Below the pieces are notes generated by a model. The model did no database searches, was not told where the DNA came from, and worked only from the letters and a program-made list of their open reading frames with translations. A DNA stretch of 64,000 nt, taken from NCBI GenBank assembly GCA_002179805.1, contig NAVB01000035.1:1-64000 (forward strand). Direction: 5' to 3'. Source of the DNA: Acanthamoeba lenticulata. Lineage: Eukaryota; Discosea; Longamoebia; Acanthamoebidae. Below are positions 12,301 through 24,687 of this stretch, piece by piece. The position numbers were made by a program, and so were the translations under genes. Numbering within the stretch: the stretch's first letter is position 1; every line of letters starts with the position of its first letter.

Positions 12301-14112
12301 GAATGCGATGACGAGGGGTGGGTATACGTGCCAACGCCATAGTTGCTGCATGTTACGCTGGTGGATGTCATGTCCGTTTGGGTCCACAATCCATTTTGGC
12401 CATGAAACAACACCCCTGTTGTGCACCCTCATCCCTTAATTCAACATCGCCATAAGAAAATAAAACACAAAACACCACGTGCCTCTGCCACCAGTCACGT
12501 TCATCTCGATCGAACCACTCTGAAGCCACGAGCCCGCTCTATTTAACGAGACGCCTGCACGTGTCTTGGGTTAGTGGCGAACCAAGGAACAAAGTATGCA
12601 AAGAAGCCCAAACCAATGGTCGCGTTTTCCACGTGGAAGTTAGCCTTTCCCGTCTGATCCCAGGTCCCCTCTGCTTCGAAATGCACGCCTGAACTCAGGC
12701 AGAGGCCACCGTCACGATCAGCACACGTTGCAGTGTTCATATAGAGGCAGATAAAAAGAGGTGGCACGAACCAATCCCGTTCTCCGAGGTGTTGAAGCTT
12801 GCAGAGCCGTCTTGCTGCCAGGTGCTGCCGGCAGTCACGAAGCTCACGCCTGTTGCATTATCGCAGTTGGCGTTGAATTCGCCTGCTGATTGCTGGACCC
12901 ATGTGGCCAGACCATACAGGTGTACGCCTTGGATGGTGTACCATTCCAACAATGTTGCATAATTTTTTTGTATGAATGACTTGAACTGTGCTGAAAAGGG
13001 ACAAGAATACATACCGCCACAATGCGAAAGCTGGAGATTAGTCTTGGCCTGTTGAATCCACGTCGAGCTGTTGAGCATCACGGCTGCAGAAGTGCACACC
13101 CACCACCGCGCATTTTAAAATATATACCAAGCCAACGGGGCATTGTGGAAGCACACCAATCGGGCCTGTCGAGGTGATGCGAACAGGTGCGGACTGCATC
13201 CACCGTGCTGAGGGCTCAAGGCTGACCAGTGTGTCTGTGTTGTAAAAATGAATCGTGAGGACAAGAAGACGTGGACAGGCCAGTATGGAAGAGAGGGCCT
13301 CGTGCCATAGAGGCTGGCGTCAGCGGAGCTTGTGATGGTCAAAGCGCCCGTCTGCTCCCAAATGGCAGATTCTCCAAGCGCCATACCTAATGTTTTTTTT
13401 TGTTTTTGTTTTTTGTTTTGTTTTTTTGATTGGTTGGTTGTCCTTATCTGAGGCGTGCAACAGGAGTATTACCGATGGTGGCATTGATGATGCTGAGGCT
13501 TGTGTTTTGAGTGAAGCTCGAGTTTGCTTGCAGCGTAAGCAAACCACCTGCCCACGAGCAAGTGCAACCATCAACCTCAAAAAAACCTGCAGACAGTTGA
13601 CAAAGAGAAAGATGAACGCACAGCCCTCGATCACAAGCTCGCCAGGCCCTAGTAGAGCCAAATTGTTCTGGCCTATCAAAGTGAGCCACACGCAAGCCTC
13701 TCCGTGTATGACGTTGCCAAGTCCCCGGATAATGGTCTGCCCATCAAGCAACCTGAAATTGTTTTAAAACATCTGAACGGAAGGAAACAAGAGAGGTGGG
13801 GGAGTACCGTATCGGCACAGAGTGCAAAAGAGAGGTCAACCTTTCACCAGTGTACAGACCCGGCTGGACCACTATCTCATCACCCAGGAAGGCACTGGCC
13901 AGCGCCGTGCTAATGGCTGAAGTTTCATTCGAGACATTGATTGCTGGAAACAAAGCAATCGATGTCCAAAACACATACTCGGTAAGCACCAAACTGCATG
14001 AAAGCCAGAAAGGAGGTGTTGGCCTATGGACCGTACTGACTCCGCCGATACTGGGTCGCGCCGCGGCCGCCAAGAGGAACAGCACAAGACAGATGCTCCC
14101 AACGTGTTTCAT
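9395..14112 (-). CDS. Type I membrane protein with G-x-W-x-Q repeats, copy B (tandem paralogue)
   Basis: This is a full-length paralogue of the gene at 4312-9209, same strand, with about 185 bp between the two coding regions. The start at 14112 gives a signal peptide (MKHVGSICLVLFLLAAAARP). Intron 1 probably runs from A|GTACGG to CCAG|CAATC, giving INVSNETSAISTALASAFLG next. The same rung order is kept: QTIIRGLGN, QNNLALLGPGELVIE, GGTWDQRA, STWEQSSP, SALWQQFGRM, GGAWYLRNNLNINT. The Ser/Asn-rich stem, the transmembrane helix (TALIVATAVAIPVAVALVVG) and the tail ending DEESL are almost unchanged. Exon boundaries correspond while intron sequences have diverged, so the duplication is not very recent. 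Stem repeats differ in length from copy A. Confidence 0.75.
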
Positions 14113-14288
14113 CTAGAGTGCTCGTTGCAAAACCGCGCGAGAGCTCAGCCCCGTGCGTGTAGTGTGCGGACTTGTACGGGCGTCACTTCTCCCGGCAAGT
14201 TTCCTCACGAGACCGCACCCATGTACACAGCACTTAAACGGAGTTCCAAGATTTTTCTGCACATTTATTGGCCCAAACGGCACGCGTG

Positions 14289-16788
14289 TCAAGCGCGAGG
14301 CAGCACCCCGGCGACGTCGTTGGGGTGAAGGTGGTGGTCACCTGTGCTTCCGGTGGCGAGCAACTTCTTGACGGAAGTCACCCGGCCGTCTTCGTGCCGC
14401 GTGCGGACGTCGACCGGAACGGGCTTGTCGTTGAGCAGCAGTCCGACATTGGCCCGCATATCGTGGTGCACGATCCACTCGTGCCGCGAACGCAGCTCGA
14501 TAGCGATGCCAAAGGCGGAAGGGCCCTTGCACTCGCGCAGCACCTTTTGCTTCAGGCCGCGGCTTTTGCGCTCAAGATCGCTCAAAATGACACTCTCTAC
14601 GCCGCCCACAACGGAGTTGAGACTCGGGTTGTCTATGACGTCCTTGAGCGAGACGCCGTGAGCCGTCGCCACCAGCATCACCCCGCGCCTTGCGATGGTG
14701 CAACAGGCTCGGGCTTCGTCGCCCGTGCCGATCTCGTCGACCACGATCACGTCGGGCGTGTGGTTTTGCACGGCCTCGATCATGCGCTTGTGCTGCTCAT
14801 TCGCGCTGGGCACCTGCATGCGCCGCGCGGCGCCAATGGCCGGGTGGGGCACGTCGCCGTCACCGGCGATCTCGTTGGACGTGTCCACGATCATGACGCT
14901 CGACAGCTCGGCCAGCCGGCAGGCCATCTCGCGGAGGACCGACGTTTTGCCCATGCCCGGCGGCCCGAGCAGCAGGATGGACGTCTTTCGCTCGGCGGCG
15001 GTGGCCAGCACGTCGCTGATCATCTCGACCAGGCCGCGGATCGTCTTGCCCACGCGGATGGTCACGCCCACGACGTCGCCCGACCGGTTCTGTAGTCTCG
15101 AAATGCGGTGAAGCGTCTTCGAGATGCCCGCCCTGTTCGGGACCAACAACATCAACAAACATGAGCATCAACTTGTTGTCCCTCTTCAACACCACTACGA
15201 ACCGGTTCTCCGAGTCAAAGTGGGTGATGGTCTGTGAGAAGGTGTAGAGGTCGTCCTCGGTGATTTCGGCGGAACCGAGCTGAGCCACGCGCGGAAGACC
15301 GGGCGCCGAGAAGCGCACCATCAGCGGCCGGCCCAGGTCGAGCACGATTTCAATGAGAGCCCACAATCGAGGGTCGGCCCGGAGGACGTTGGCGAGGTGC
15401 TCGGGCAGGGCCGCCAGGATGACCTCAAGGTCCTCGTCGCCATGAAGCAGATGGCACGCCGCCGTCACCTCCCGCTCGCTCTCTGATCGGACAAGAGGTT
15501 AGCGTGGGCTTTCAAGAAAAAATTGAAGGTACAGTACCAGGCGTGGCGAGGAGCAGGTCGAGCTCGGCCCGGCCAGCGAAGGAGGGCGACGCGCGCTGGA
15601 CGTCGGCTCGCAGGCGCGAGTTGGCCAAGGCCAGCTCAAACTCGCCCGTGCGCTCGAGCTCGCCGGCCATCCGATCAAAGGCGCGCAGGAGGAAGCGGAC
15701 GTCATCCGCCGCGTAGCGAACCATCAGCGGAGAGAGCGGGCGGGTCATCCAGAAGGTGGAGTCGCGGCGATAGGCCTCCTGGACCTCCTTCTTGACCTCG
15801 TTCAGCGCGCCGTCAGCGTAGCGCTGCAGCACGGCGTTGAGCCCGGCTTGCTGTTGGCTACCCTTGGTCAGCACCGAGTGTCCCACTTGGGTGTCGAAGA
15901 AGGCGTTGAGGAAAACGCCGTGCTGGGCAAAGAGCGCCGCGGCATCGGCTCGGAGGTCGTGCCCGACCTTGAGGATGTTGACGTCCTCCAGCACGCGGCG
16001 AAGACCGCCCTGGAGGAAGAGGTCGTTCCCGCCCTGGTGCACGTCAAAGATGAAGCACCGGCCGCTGGCAGTGGCGATCTGGAGCAGCGATAGCCCGCAT
16101 TCGGCCTTGGCGTTGAGGTCGCCCTCGCAGTCCACCGCCAGCGGGTGGTCGTGGGCCAAGAGTTCCACAACACGCTTACAGTGCTCCACGGTCTCCACCA
16201 CTTCGACATCGCCACCGTTTTCACGGTCCTTCTCCTTGCTGCTGGGAAGAACAGCATTCGTTGAGATCGGAGGTTGGCGTTGCTGCTGTTGCTGGCTCGT
16301 GGCAGTAGGAGCAAGTGGAGCCACGACTTGAGCGGCCTGCTGCTGGCTTTTGGCAGCGGGAGCCTGACTTCAGCGCCGTCGCTCACTGAGAATCCAGCCC
16401 GCTCAAGCAGAGCTGCGGTGTTTTTAAATTTCATGTCGCCGGCGATGAATGACAGATCGGCCTTTTGCTTCTCCTGATAGGCCTGCGCCAGGGCGGGCAG
16501 CTTCATGCACGAATTCGGGGCTGTGGCCAGCAGCCCACGAACGTCGAGCGCGATGGCTGCAAGGCGCAGTGGGGGCGGGAGAACGGCCACCCACTGGGTT
16601 ACCCCTTCATCATACTGCAAATGAACGACGTCTGGAAAGCGACGCAAGAAAGCAAGAACCTGCTTGTCGTAGTTGCGCCAGCTCTTGGGCAGTACTTGTG
16701 GCATGTAGCACATGAGGATGCCCTCCACGTTTTTGGTGAGGGCCGCCTCCAGGATTGCTTTGAATTGTTCCAGCGAGTGGTTTGACAT
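14289..16788 (-). CDS. Fusion protein: N-terminal winged-helix-like region + DEDD 3'-5' exonuclease (EXD1-like) + SpoIIIAA/Ycf45-type AAA ATPase
   Basis: Four exons (16788-16369, 16291-15538, 15482-15203, 15132-14289) sum to exactly 766 codons, which supports the splices. Residues 1-140 hold two weakly LOTUS/winged-helix-like segments. The second part is a 3'-5' exonuclease domain: HPLAVDCEG (Exo I, Asp/Glu), NILKVGHDLRADAAAL (Exo II) and YAADDVRFLL (Exo III). The C-terminal part matches SpoIIIAA/Ycf45-type P-loop ATPases: FDSENRAGISKTLHRIS, Walker A LLGPPGMGKTS, IVDTSNEIAGDGDVPHP, ARRMQV, Walker B VIVVDEIG and VATAHG. Intron 3 falls inside the conserved D-x-x-N-R-A-G-I motif, which only reads correctly when spliced. 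Nucleic-acid processing or anchoring is inferred; the physical fusion is directly visible. Confidence 0.85.
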
Positions 16789-16915
16789 GGTGTTTGTTTG
16801 AAACGAAAACTAAGCAGCGCACTACCGCCGAGGACAAACCCCGCGTTGTAACAAAAAAGATGAGAAGAAATCGAGAGCGCATCAAGAAGAAAGTTGGTTG
16901 CCTTGAGCACCGCAG

Positions 16916-17355
16916 TTAAGACTGTTTAATCTCTGTTGATGGTTCGTTTGTCCTCTTGCGCGCCTCTTTCGCAGCCGCGGTCGAGACAGTTGATGCAGTC
17001 TTCTTGAGGCGAGCCGACGAACCAGACCGCAGGTAGCTGTTGCGATTCTGCGGGCCGGCTCGATGAGGGGGCTGGTCGCGGAAAAGGATCTCCCGCACCC
17101 AATTCCATTTATGAATCCACAGCTGATACGCGATGTACCAACCTGTTATCCAGCGTGGTTAGGGACGTGTCTTGTCTCTTCTCCAAGTAGCGTGCACGTA
17201 CCCACAGCAATTGGGCCACCGGTCAAGAGTATGCACCAAATAAACGTCAGCAACAGCCTCACAAATATGTACACCCCATGCCAGGCACCGTAGTAGTCAT
17301 CGCTCTCTGCCTGGGCCCCAACAACATCTTCTACCACATTTTCCAGGACTTCCAT
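16916..17355 (-). CDS. Small membrane protein, unrecognised
   Basis: Two exons, 17355-17202 and 17142-16916, give 126 residues. The 59-nt intron has the donor G|GTACGTG, a CTAAC branch-like site and the acceptor AACAG. The product has a short acidic N-terminus, one strong hydrophobic helix (about residues 27-52, FVRLLLTFIWCILLTGGPIA), a second shorter hydrophobic stretch rich in W and Y, and a basic Ser/Thr/Lys-rich C-terminal tail. There is no signal peptide. It runs divergently from the TopBP1-like gene, with about 200 bp between the start codons. I do not recognise the family; an organelle or ER membrane protein is possible. Confidence 0.6.
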
Positions 17356-17557
17356 CTATCTGTTTTCAATTTGCAAACTGCGTTCTCTTTACGGCGGAAA
17401 CAGCACATGTTTTCTTTTGCTTTTCCTATTTCGAATTTTTCTTAGAACCTTAAAAATTCTGGTGGGGCTGCATTGAATGTGCTCGCGACGAATTAACGGG
17501 AGGTAAAAGAGACGAAGATAAAGCTGGTGAGGAAGTGGCTGGGTGTGCCGTTGAAAC

Positions 17558-20500
17558 ATGACGGCATTTGCGGGGGAGAAGTTCTTCCTCTCGAATCGGC
17601 TATCAATGGAGGATCACCGCAACATGAAGAAAATCATCACAGCGCAAGGCGGACAGATCGTCGAGCAGCCTGGCGATTCCAAATGCTTTCACGTCCTGCC
17701 TCTGTTCACTCAGCCTGACGTTGAGGTACGTGGCCCCTTTGCTTCTTCTACAAACAAATTGGTGTAAACATCGTTCTGGTTTGGCCAGGCCGAGCTGCAG
17801 CAATACCGCAAGGAGTTACTTCCCATCATAGGTACACCACAAAAAGACGTCGCCTTTGCGCTGGGCCCGCGCCTGAGCGTGCTGCCGGTGCAGCATGTTG
17901 ACACACGCTCGCGCAGGCCCGCCTTGCGTGATCGAAGCGGCCGAGCGGCGCCACCAGCTGCCTGACCGGGAGGCAGTGCGCTGGCATCCCCTTTACGCCC
18001 GTTTCATGCAGGGTGCCGTCGTGTGCAGCACCGGCGTCACCTCCCAAGCTCAGGCACGCGCTTCCTCCTCGTCCACGTCATCGCCATGCTCGTGGCATGC
18101 GAAAGGCTTACGTCGGTCTCTTTGCAGAGCTTGTTGATCCAGCGCGTGCTCTACATGGGCGGCGAGTGGCACATGGCCTTCACTACAGCCGTCACCCACA
18201 TGCTGGCCTACGCGCCCGGCTCCGAGAAGTACACCGTGGCCGTGGAGAGGGGTCGGCCTGCGCTTGTGCACCCCACATGGGTGTTTGAGTGCTGGAAGCA
18301 GCAGACACTGCTCCCAATCGACCAGTTTCCGGTGCCGCCTTTCACCGGGCTCACGCTCACCGTCACCGGCGTGCCCCACGGTGCGCTACCGTTTTCAAAT
18401 AACTCTTTTTCAATGGAAAGTTCGTTACTTATTTATCATAATTCTTTTTGTTTTGTACGCAGAGGAGCGGGAACGAATCAAGCGGCTATGTGTACAGCAT
18501 GGAGGCACCTACTCGAAGGACCTCAACAAGAGCTGCACGCACCTCATCGTGGAGGTTGTTCTCCTCTCCGTAGCATGCGCGCATTGTTCCATTGTTGGAG
18601 CCACAAGTCTTCTTGCTTATGTGTGCGAGTGTGGGACAAGCAGCGCCCGGGCTCAAGGAAGCACCAGTACGCCGTAATGTGGGGCAACATCAAGATCGTG
18701 CACCCGCGCTGGCTCTACGAAAGCGTTGAGAAAAAAGGTTCCATTCTTTCTTTCATTTCTATAAATCTTTCAAAATAAAAAAAAATATATTTATTTATTG
18801 TGGTGTTGACGCAGTGTGTTTGGGCGAGAAGCACTTTCCGGTCGACGCGGATTCGCAAAGCCAAAGCCAGAGCTCCGTGAACGAGGCTGCGCTCATGTCG
18901 AGTGGCACTATCGAGTCCGAGTCGCAGCCCTCACAGCACAGGGCCGACGCAGCTGCACGCGAAGAGGCTGGCGAGCGGCTCGGCCCGCACGGAGAGAACG
19001 GACGCGGTGCCCAGCGCAAGCGGGCCCGCTCGCCCATCCCGCCCGCTGTGGCGCAAGCCGACCCGAAACGCAAGCGGGTTGATCCGCCTCCGCCACTCGC
19101 CAGGCCATACAAGGGCGGTGAGGACGACGAGGAGGTCAAGAGCTCGCAGCAACCGATCGCGGCCAAGGGCAGGCGCCAGCCCGCTCCGCAGTCGCGCACG
19201 TCGCCCGACGCGCCCTCCACGGCCGCCACAGCGGCCGAGGCCACCCCAGAGACGCCGCTGTGTTCGCGCGACACGATGGCGAGCGACGGCGTGCTGCACG
19301 TGGCCGGTTTCCAGCTGACGGGCGCGCCGATGCTCGACACCGACAGCCTCTTGGCCTCCCTCCCACCGCTGTCTTACTCGCCCTTTGAAGGGCCGTCGCT
19401 CTTCCGCGGCATCAGCTTTCTCTGTAAGGGATTTGACTCGGCCGAAGAGGTACTTTCGTCGTTTTGCTTTATTTATTTTATTTTATTTATTTTATTTTAT
19501 CCTTATCTCTATTGTAACTACAAACACAAAGAGGCGAGAAATCAAGAAACTGCTTGAGGACCACGGCGGGCTGGTGGCCTTTGACTCGGGCGCGTCCAAC
19601 AACGCGCCGCCAACGCCAGCCGCGGGCACATGTACTTGTCTCGCCCCAGCTCAGGCTGTTGCGTTACTAGATTGACTTGGGTTTTGACCTCCTTGTTGTT
19701 GTTGTTGTTGTTGCAGATGTGCTCTACGTGCTGGCGCCTCACGGCGCGCCCGGCGTATCGGGCGTGCTGCCTGCGGCGGGCGACAAGCCCCGCCATGGCA
19801 CGGTCATCGAAGTCACGCCGCAGTGGGTCCATCGGTGCATCGAGGAGGAGCGCGTGCTCGAGGTCATCGAGATGCCCGTCTTGTTCACGCCCCTGCCGCA
19901 CCCGCTCCCTCTGCCCAAGCCGGCCATCAACTTTCTTATCTCACTTACGGGCTTCACCGGTGCGTCCAATCACGTTTGTTTTGTTGATGGATAAAGTCGC
20001 TGATCTTGATTGGTTGTTGCTACGTCGCGCAGGCCAGGACCGCACGAACCTGGTGGCGCTGATTGAAGCCATGGGCTTTGTCTATACCGATCGCCTGACC
20101 AAGAAAGTCACGCACCTGCTGTGCCATGATCCCTCCGGGGCCAAGTACGACAAGGCCAAGGAGTGGCAAAAGTGCGCCATCGTCACCGCCGACTGGCTCA
20201 CCCAGTCCGCCCTCAAGGTCTCTCTTTTCTCTTCATTTTTAATTTATGTAAATACTAAGTAATTAAAACATAATCATTTTTACGTGTACAGGGCAAGATT
20301 CAGGACACGAAGCGCTATGCCGCTACGGAGGAAGTGGCCAGCCTCAACCGTCGATTCGAGGAGCGGCTGCGGGCGCAGGCGAAGGCGAATCGCTTCGGCA
20401 AGGATCTCGGTGGCAGAAGCGTGGAGGTTAGCGGGAAGACCTCCACTTCCTCCTCGTCAGCTTCCGGCGGAGGCAAGAGCGGCAGCAAGCAGTCAAAGCG

Positions 20501-23500
20501 TCGCACCAGCGCGCCTCTGATGCCACCAGCGCCGGTGCCGATGCCGCTGCCGCTGCCCAAGAGCGAGCCCTTCTTGGCCGACGTGACCATCCTCGTCTCC
20601 AAGAAGCTCGCGTCGGTGCGCCTCCGCTCCCCCCCATTTAGGTGTATTACATTATGATTATCTTTATTTTATAAATTACTGACGTGGACCGCGACATGCA
20701 GCAACAAACGACGTTGCACGACTTGGTGGCTTCGATGGGAGGCGCCTTTGCCTACATGTTCGATTTGTCCATCACCCACTTCATCTTTGGTACGTCCCTT
20801 TTTTCTTTGTATATTTTTATGTTATTTTATAATAAGTTATATGAATATTAATTAAACCATTTCTGAAATTGGCAGAGGGCCGGCCTGACGTGTCCAAGGA
20901 ATACCGAATGGTGAAGGCCCACAAGCACATGAAGATTGTGTCGCCTCTCTGGCTGCACGCCGTACGCCTTTTCTTCGTTTATTTTTATTTTTATTTTTAT
21001 TTTTATTTTTATTTTTTGATCATTACTATTCTAATTATTTTGGTGCTTCAGTGCAAGAAGCAGAACGGATGGGTGGACGAGGCCGAGTACCCGCACACGA
21101 TGAACCCGCGCATGACGCTGGGCCTCGACTTCAAGCCGCCCACACTTGCGCCAATCGTCAAGCGCGAGAAGACACGCAGTGACGACCACGACCCGGCCGT
21201 CATCGTCGCCCGCTCGTCCCAAACAACGACGACCACCACCACCACTGTGCCTACTGGCGTCAAGCGCGAGCTCAAGGAGGAGCCGCTTGATGACGATAAC
21301 GACGACCCGCTGTACAACAACTATCATCAGCAGCAGCATCAGGGTTACTCACCGCCGCACCAGCAAGCCGAGGACGATGATGTGAAGCCGCCTCGACATC
21401 ATCAACAACCACAGCAGCAGGAGAGGGAGGAGGACATGTTTGTGCCGCCCACGCAGCAGCCCGAGGCCTCGTCGGCTTCGTCGTTCCACCCGCGTCGACT
21501 GCCGTATCGGCAGCCGTCACCGCCCCAGCGGCCACGACCGCCAGCCGACGACTATGACTACGGCGGTGGTGGCAGTTACGAAGCAGAGACTTTCGCAGAG
21601 CGAAGAGACATGCGAAGGAAACGCGAACACAACAGCGAAAGCGACAGTGACGAAGAACGAAAGCGACGAAAAGAACGAATTCACGACGATGACGATGATG
21701 TAGAACCGCACACGAAATTGACCAGACCCGTCAAAGACGAGCCGCCAAAGGTTGTAGAGATAAAGAAGGACAACGACGACGAAGACGATTACGACAACGA
21801 CGGTGCAGGAGACACACAACGCCGGGGCTACGAGGTCGTGGTGGGCTGCACGCCCGACGTGCGGGGCGGGGCGGCGCCCGTGGCCTACAAGATTGGCGCG
21901 CACCCGACGGCGCCCTATTGGCGGACCGCCGCTGGCGACGGCGATGGACAAGAGGACGAGGGCCAGGATATGCCCGTGGGAGCCGCCGATCCCGACGAAG
22001 AGCAACAGCGACGGCTGCTCGAGGTGACCACCGAGGTGCCCACAGACGAGGCCGAACCTGAGGTCGACGCCGAGGTCAAGCAGGAAACAAAGGAGGAAAA
22101 AGAAGAGGAGGAGGAAGAGGAGGAAAGCGAGGGCAGCGGTCACTCGGCGATCATCCAGCAGCTCCTGCAGCAGAAGAAGCAGAGCACCGCCGGTGGGCGG
22201 CCGCCAGCCCCGCTCGGCCATCGAGGCTTGGCTTTTATGCGCCGCCCGCCTTCTGCCGCGGCTGGCGGGTCCACGACGTCCTCCGTGGTCGCGGCCGCCG
22301 GCAGCGGAGCATCGACTACCATCACCACGGCGACCGGCACGACAACGACGACAACAGCGTCGGCCACGACGTCGATCACGCGCGCATCGGTGGTCGTCCG
22401 CGGCGACTCGGTCAATGTGCGTCAACTCTTTGGCACACGCACATCACGAGTCTTGCGCCTGAAGTTAACTCGTTCGAGTTTGTTGTTGTTGATGATGTGC
22501 GCAGCGGTCGCTGAGCAAATTTTCGTCGGCAATGTTCAAGCCGCCGATGGTGGCTAAGGACCTCTTGGCTTCCCAGGCCGAGGAGGACGACGACCACTGT
22601 ACACTCGAACGTCTCTCACTCTTCGACGAAAGCAGGACACTGACGCGTGTGTGTGTGTGTGCGTGTGTTTGTTTCTATGAAGCGGCGGCGTCAGAGGCGT
22701 CGGACCGGAGGCGCTACGCCGACGAACCCGACTCGCAGGTGGTCAAATACGCGTACCCGCTGGAGCAGGCCGCCCAGGACCTCCTCTTCAGTCTCGCCGA
22801 GGAGTCCCTCGACGCCGGCGGCGGCGCCTCGGCCTCTGCCTCCACGACGACCGACGGCGGCTCCTCGGCGGCGGCCTCTGAGTCATCGGTCGCGGCCGAC
22901 GGCGCCAAGAAGAGTGATAGCGCCCATCAAAAGAGACGGAGGCGGCGCGTCGTGGACGATAACGACGAGAATGAGGACAACAACGACAAAGACGACGATG
23001 CTGACCAGGATCGGGAAGAAGACGAGAACGTCGCCCGGCGCAAGCGGGCCAAGGCCGCCTCGTCGACGACGACCTCGACGACAGCGGCGACAACGACGAC
23101 GTCAACGAGAGGCAGTGGCGGCAGCAGCGGAAGCAAGCGGAGGCGCGGCACCGATGCCGCTGAGGAGTCGCTGCAGCCGCCACCGCAGCAGCAGACGGAG
23201 AGCCCGGCCGGCGGCGGTGGAAGCCGCAGCGGGAGCGGGACGGGCCCCAACCGGACCACGGCCTCGCTCGAGCGCTCACTTACCGGTACGACACGACACA
23301 CGTAGACAACATAACACGACGCACACCACCTGACGCATGACATACCTGCAGGCAAGGCCTACGTGTTCATGTTCACGGGCTTCAACGCGACGACCCACCG
23401 GCTGCCGCCGCAATACCTCGACAATATCCTTCTCTTCCTTTCCTTTTTTTTATTTTTGTATAAATATTTATCTATTTTCATTCTTTTTCTATTTGATTTC

Positions 23501-24418
23501 CGAGTTGATTTTGCCTTAACGCGAGGCCACCAGTGCGCGAGCTTGGCGGGTCGGTGCTGGAGTCCAAGTTTTTCCACCCGCGGTGCACGCACGTCGTCAT
23601 GGCCGACCCAATCCGCACGGAGAAGTCGCTGGCGGCGACTGCCGCTGGCATTTGGCTCCTGAAGGCCTCCTACGTGGCCGAGTGCCTGGAGAAGGGCGCC
23701 TTCGTGGACGAGACCCACCACGTCTGGAACGAGACCGACGTCACCGAGGCCACGGCCCAGCAGATGATCGCCGCCAGCCGCCGGTGGCGCCTCGAGGTCT
23801 CGCGACGCAGGCAGGAGCTGCAGCAGGCCGGCAAGAAGGACGAGCGCGTTGGTATGTTCACCCGCACGCGCGTGTGCCATCACCCACCGCACACGGCACA
23901 CACGCGCGCGCCCGACTCACCCAGCGTGTGTGTGCGGCGGAACAGGGGCCTATGCGGGGTGGCGGGCGATCATGGTCAACACGGCCGACGCGCGGCGGGC
24001 CGATGGCCTCAAGCGGCTGATCGAGGCCGGCGGCGGCGAAGTCTTCCCGACGTCCAACTTCCAGCCACAGAACCTGACGATGGCCTTCTTCAACGAGCGG
24101 CCCGACGAGGCCAGCGAGCTCGTGGCGGCGCTGAAAAAGGCCAAAGTGCCGCTGTTGTCGCTCGAGTACATCGGCGACTTCCTCACGCACTCGTCCCAGC
24201 CCGCGATGGACCGCTACAACTACCTCTCGCCGGCCTTTGCGCGGGCCGGCCGCGCCCGCCCGGCGGCGCCGTCGACGGCGGCAGCCTCGGCCAGCAGCGC
24301 CTCGCTCGCGCTGCTCAGCGCCGGCACGACGTCCACGACGTCGGCCGCCGCCGGCGCAGCGACGACAGCGACTTCGGCCACCACCGGCAAGCTCGCCAGC
24401 CGCGTGGTCCGAAAATAA
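17558..24418 (+). CDS. TOPBP1: TopBP1/Dpb11-like multi-BRCT checkpoint scaffold
   Basis: A long intron-rich gene for a protein with BRCT domains in the TopBP1 order. There is a BRCT0-1-2 block (exons to about 18850, with ALVHPTWVFECWKQQTLLP, GGTYSKDLNKSCTHLIVE and IVHPRWLYESVEK), a BRCT3 (about 19390-19930), and a BRCT4-5 pair (TDRLTKKVTHLLCHDP; SITHFIFEGRPDVSKEYRMV; ending WVDEAEYPHTMNP). A long acidic, Q/H-rich disordered part follows (about 21150-23290), then a C-terminal BRCT7-8 pair (about 23390-24280: GGSVLESKFFHPRCTHVV, LLKASYVAECLEKGAF, AGWRAIMV, LLSLEYIGDFLTHSS). The C-terminal pair is especially TopBP1-like. The family recruits and activates ATR and helps load the replicative helicase. 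I could not find BRCT6. The linker is low-complexity and probably poorly conserved. Confidence 0.85.
20981..21017. repeat. (ATTTTT)n intronic repeat
   Basis: Six uninterrupted ATTTTT units in an intron of the TopBP1-like gene. It is representative of the short A/T-rich tandem tracts found in many introns here, for example (TTTTA)n at about 27759-27786 and mixed TTTA/TTTTA at 19470-19500. Confidence 0.85.
22646..22672. repeat. (GT)n intronic repeat
   Basis: A GT-rich dinucleotide tract in the TopBP1-like gene, upstream of an exon that begins with the GCGGCGTCAGAGGCGTC region. It lies in an intron by frame. Confidence 0.7.
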
Positions 24419-24489
24419 GAAAATAAATTCGTACCAATGGAAGAAAAAGAAAATAACGTTTTTCCTTCGGCCGATCGTCAGATATCATC

Positions 24490-24660
24490 TCGCTATTGGC
24501 TGCCGGAGTCCAAAGATCTGGCGCTATTGGTCATGGGCGCACCACTGATCGCACGCCGCCACCCTTGCTGGCAGCGTTTTGTGTGTTTACCAACGAAATC
24601 ACATGCATCGCACCACTTGCCTTGAGATAAAAGGCCCACTCCTGGCTCAAGCATACACCA
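24490..24660 (+). promoter_or_regulatory. Core promoter of the zinc-ribbon gene (inverted CCAAT boxes and TATA-like box)
   Basis: Two CTATTGG motifs (inverted CCAAT) lie at about 24492 and 24523, and a TATA-like GATAAAAGG at 24625-24633. The ATG is at 24688, so transcription would start near 24655 with a short leader. The spacing suits a highly expressed small gene. This is a motif-based call. Confidence 0.45.
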
Positions 24661-24687
24661 AGTACAACCTACCACTTACGCAACACC

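Noticed and set aside
4312..14112. Homology of the W-Q-repeat proteins to chlamydial polymorphic membrane proteins (Pmp)
   Set aside because: Both are probably beta-helical, but the Pmp hallmarks (GGAI and FxxN motifs, C-terminal autotransporter barrel) are not seen; here a eukaryotic TM helix and introns are present.
21517..22425. Long minus-strand open frame (about 300 codons) opposite the TopBP1-like gene
   Set aside because: It is the mirror of acidic and low-complexity codons of the real gene; no splice sites, domain or start context.
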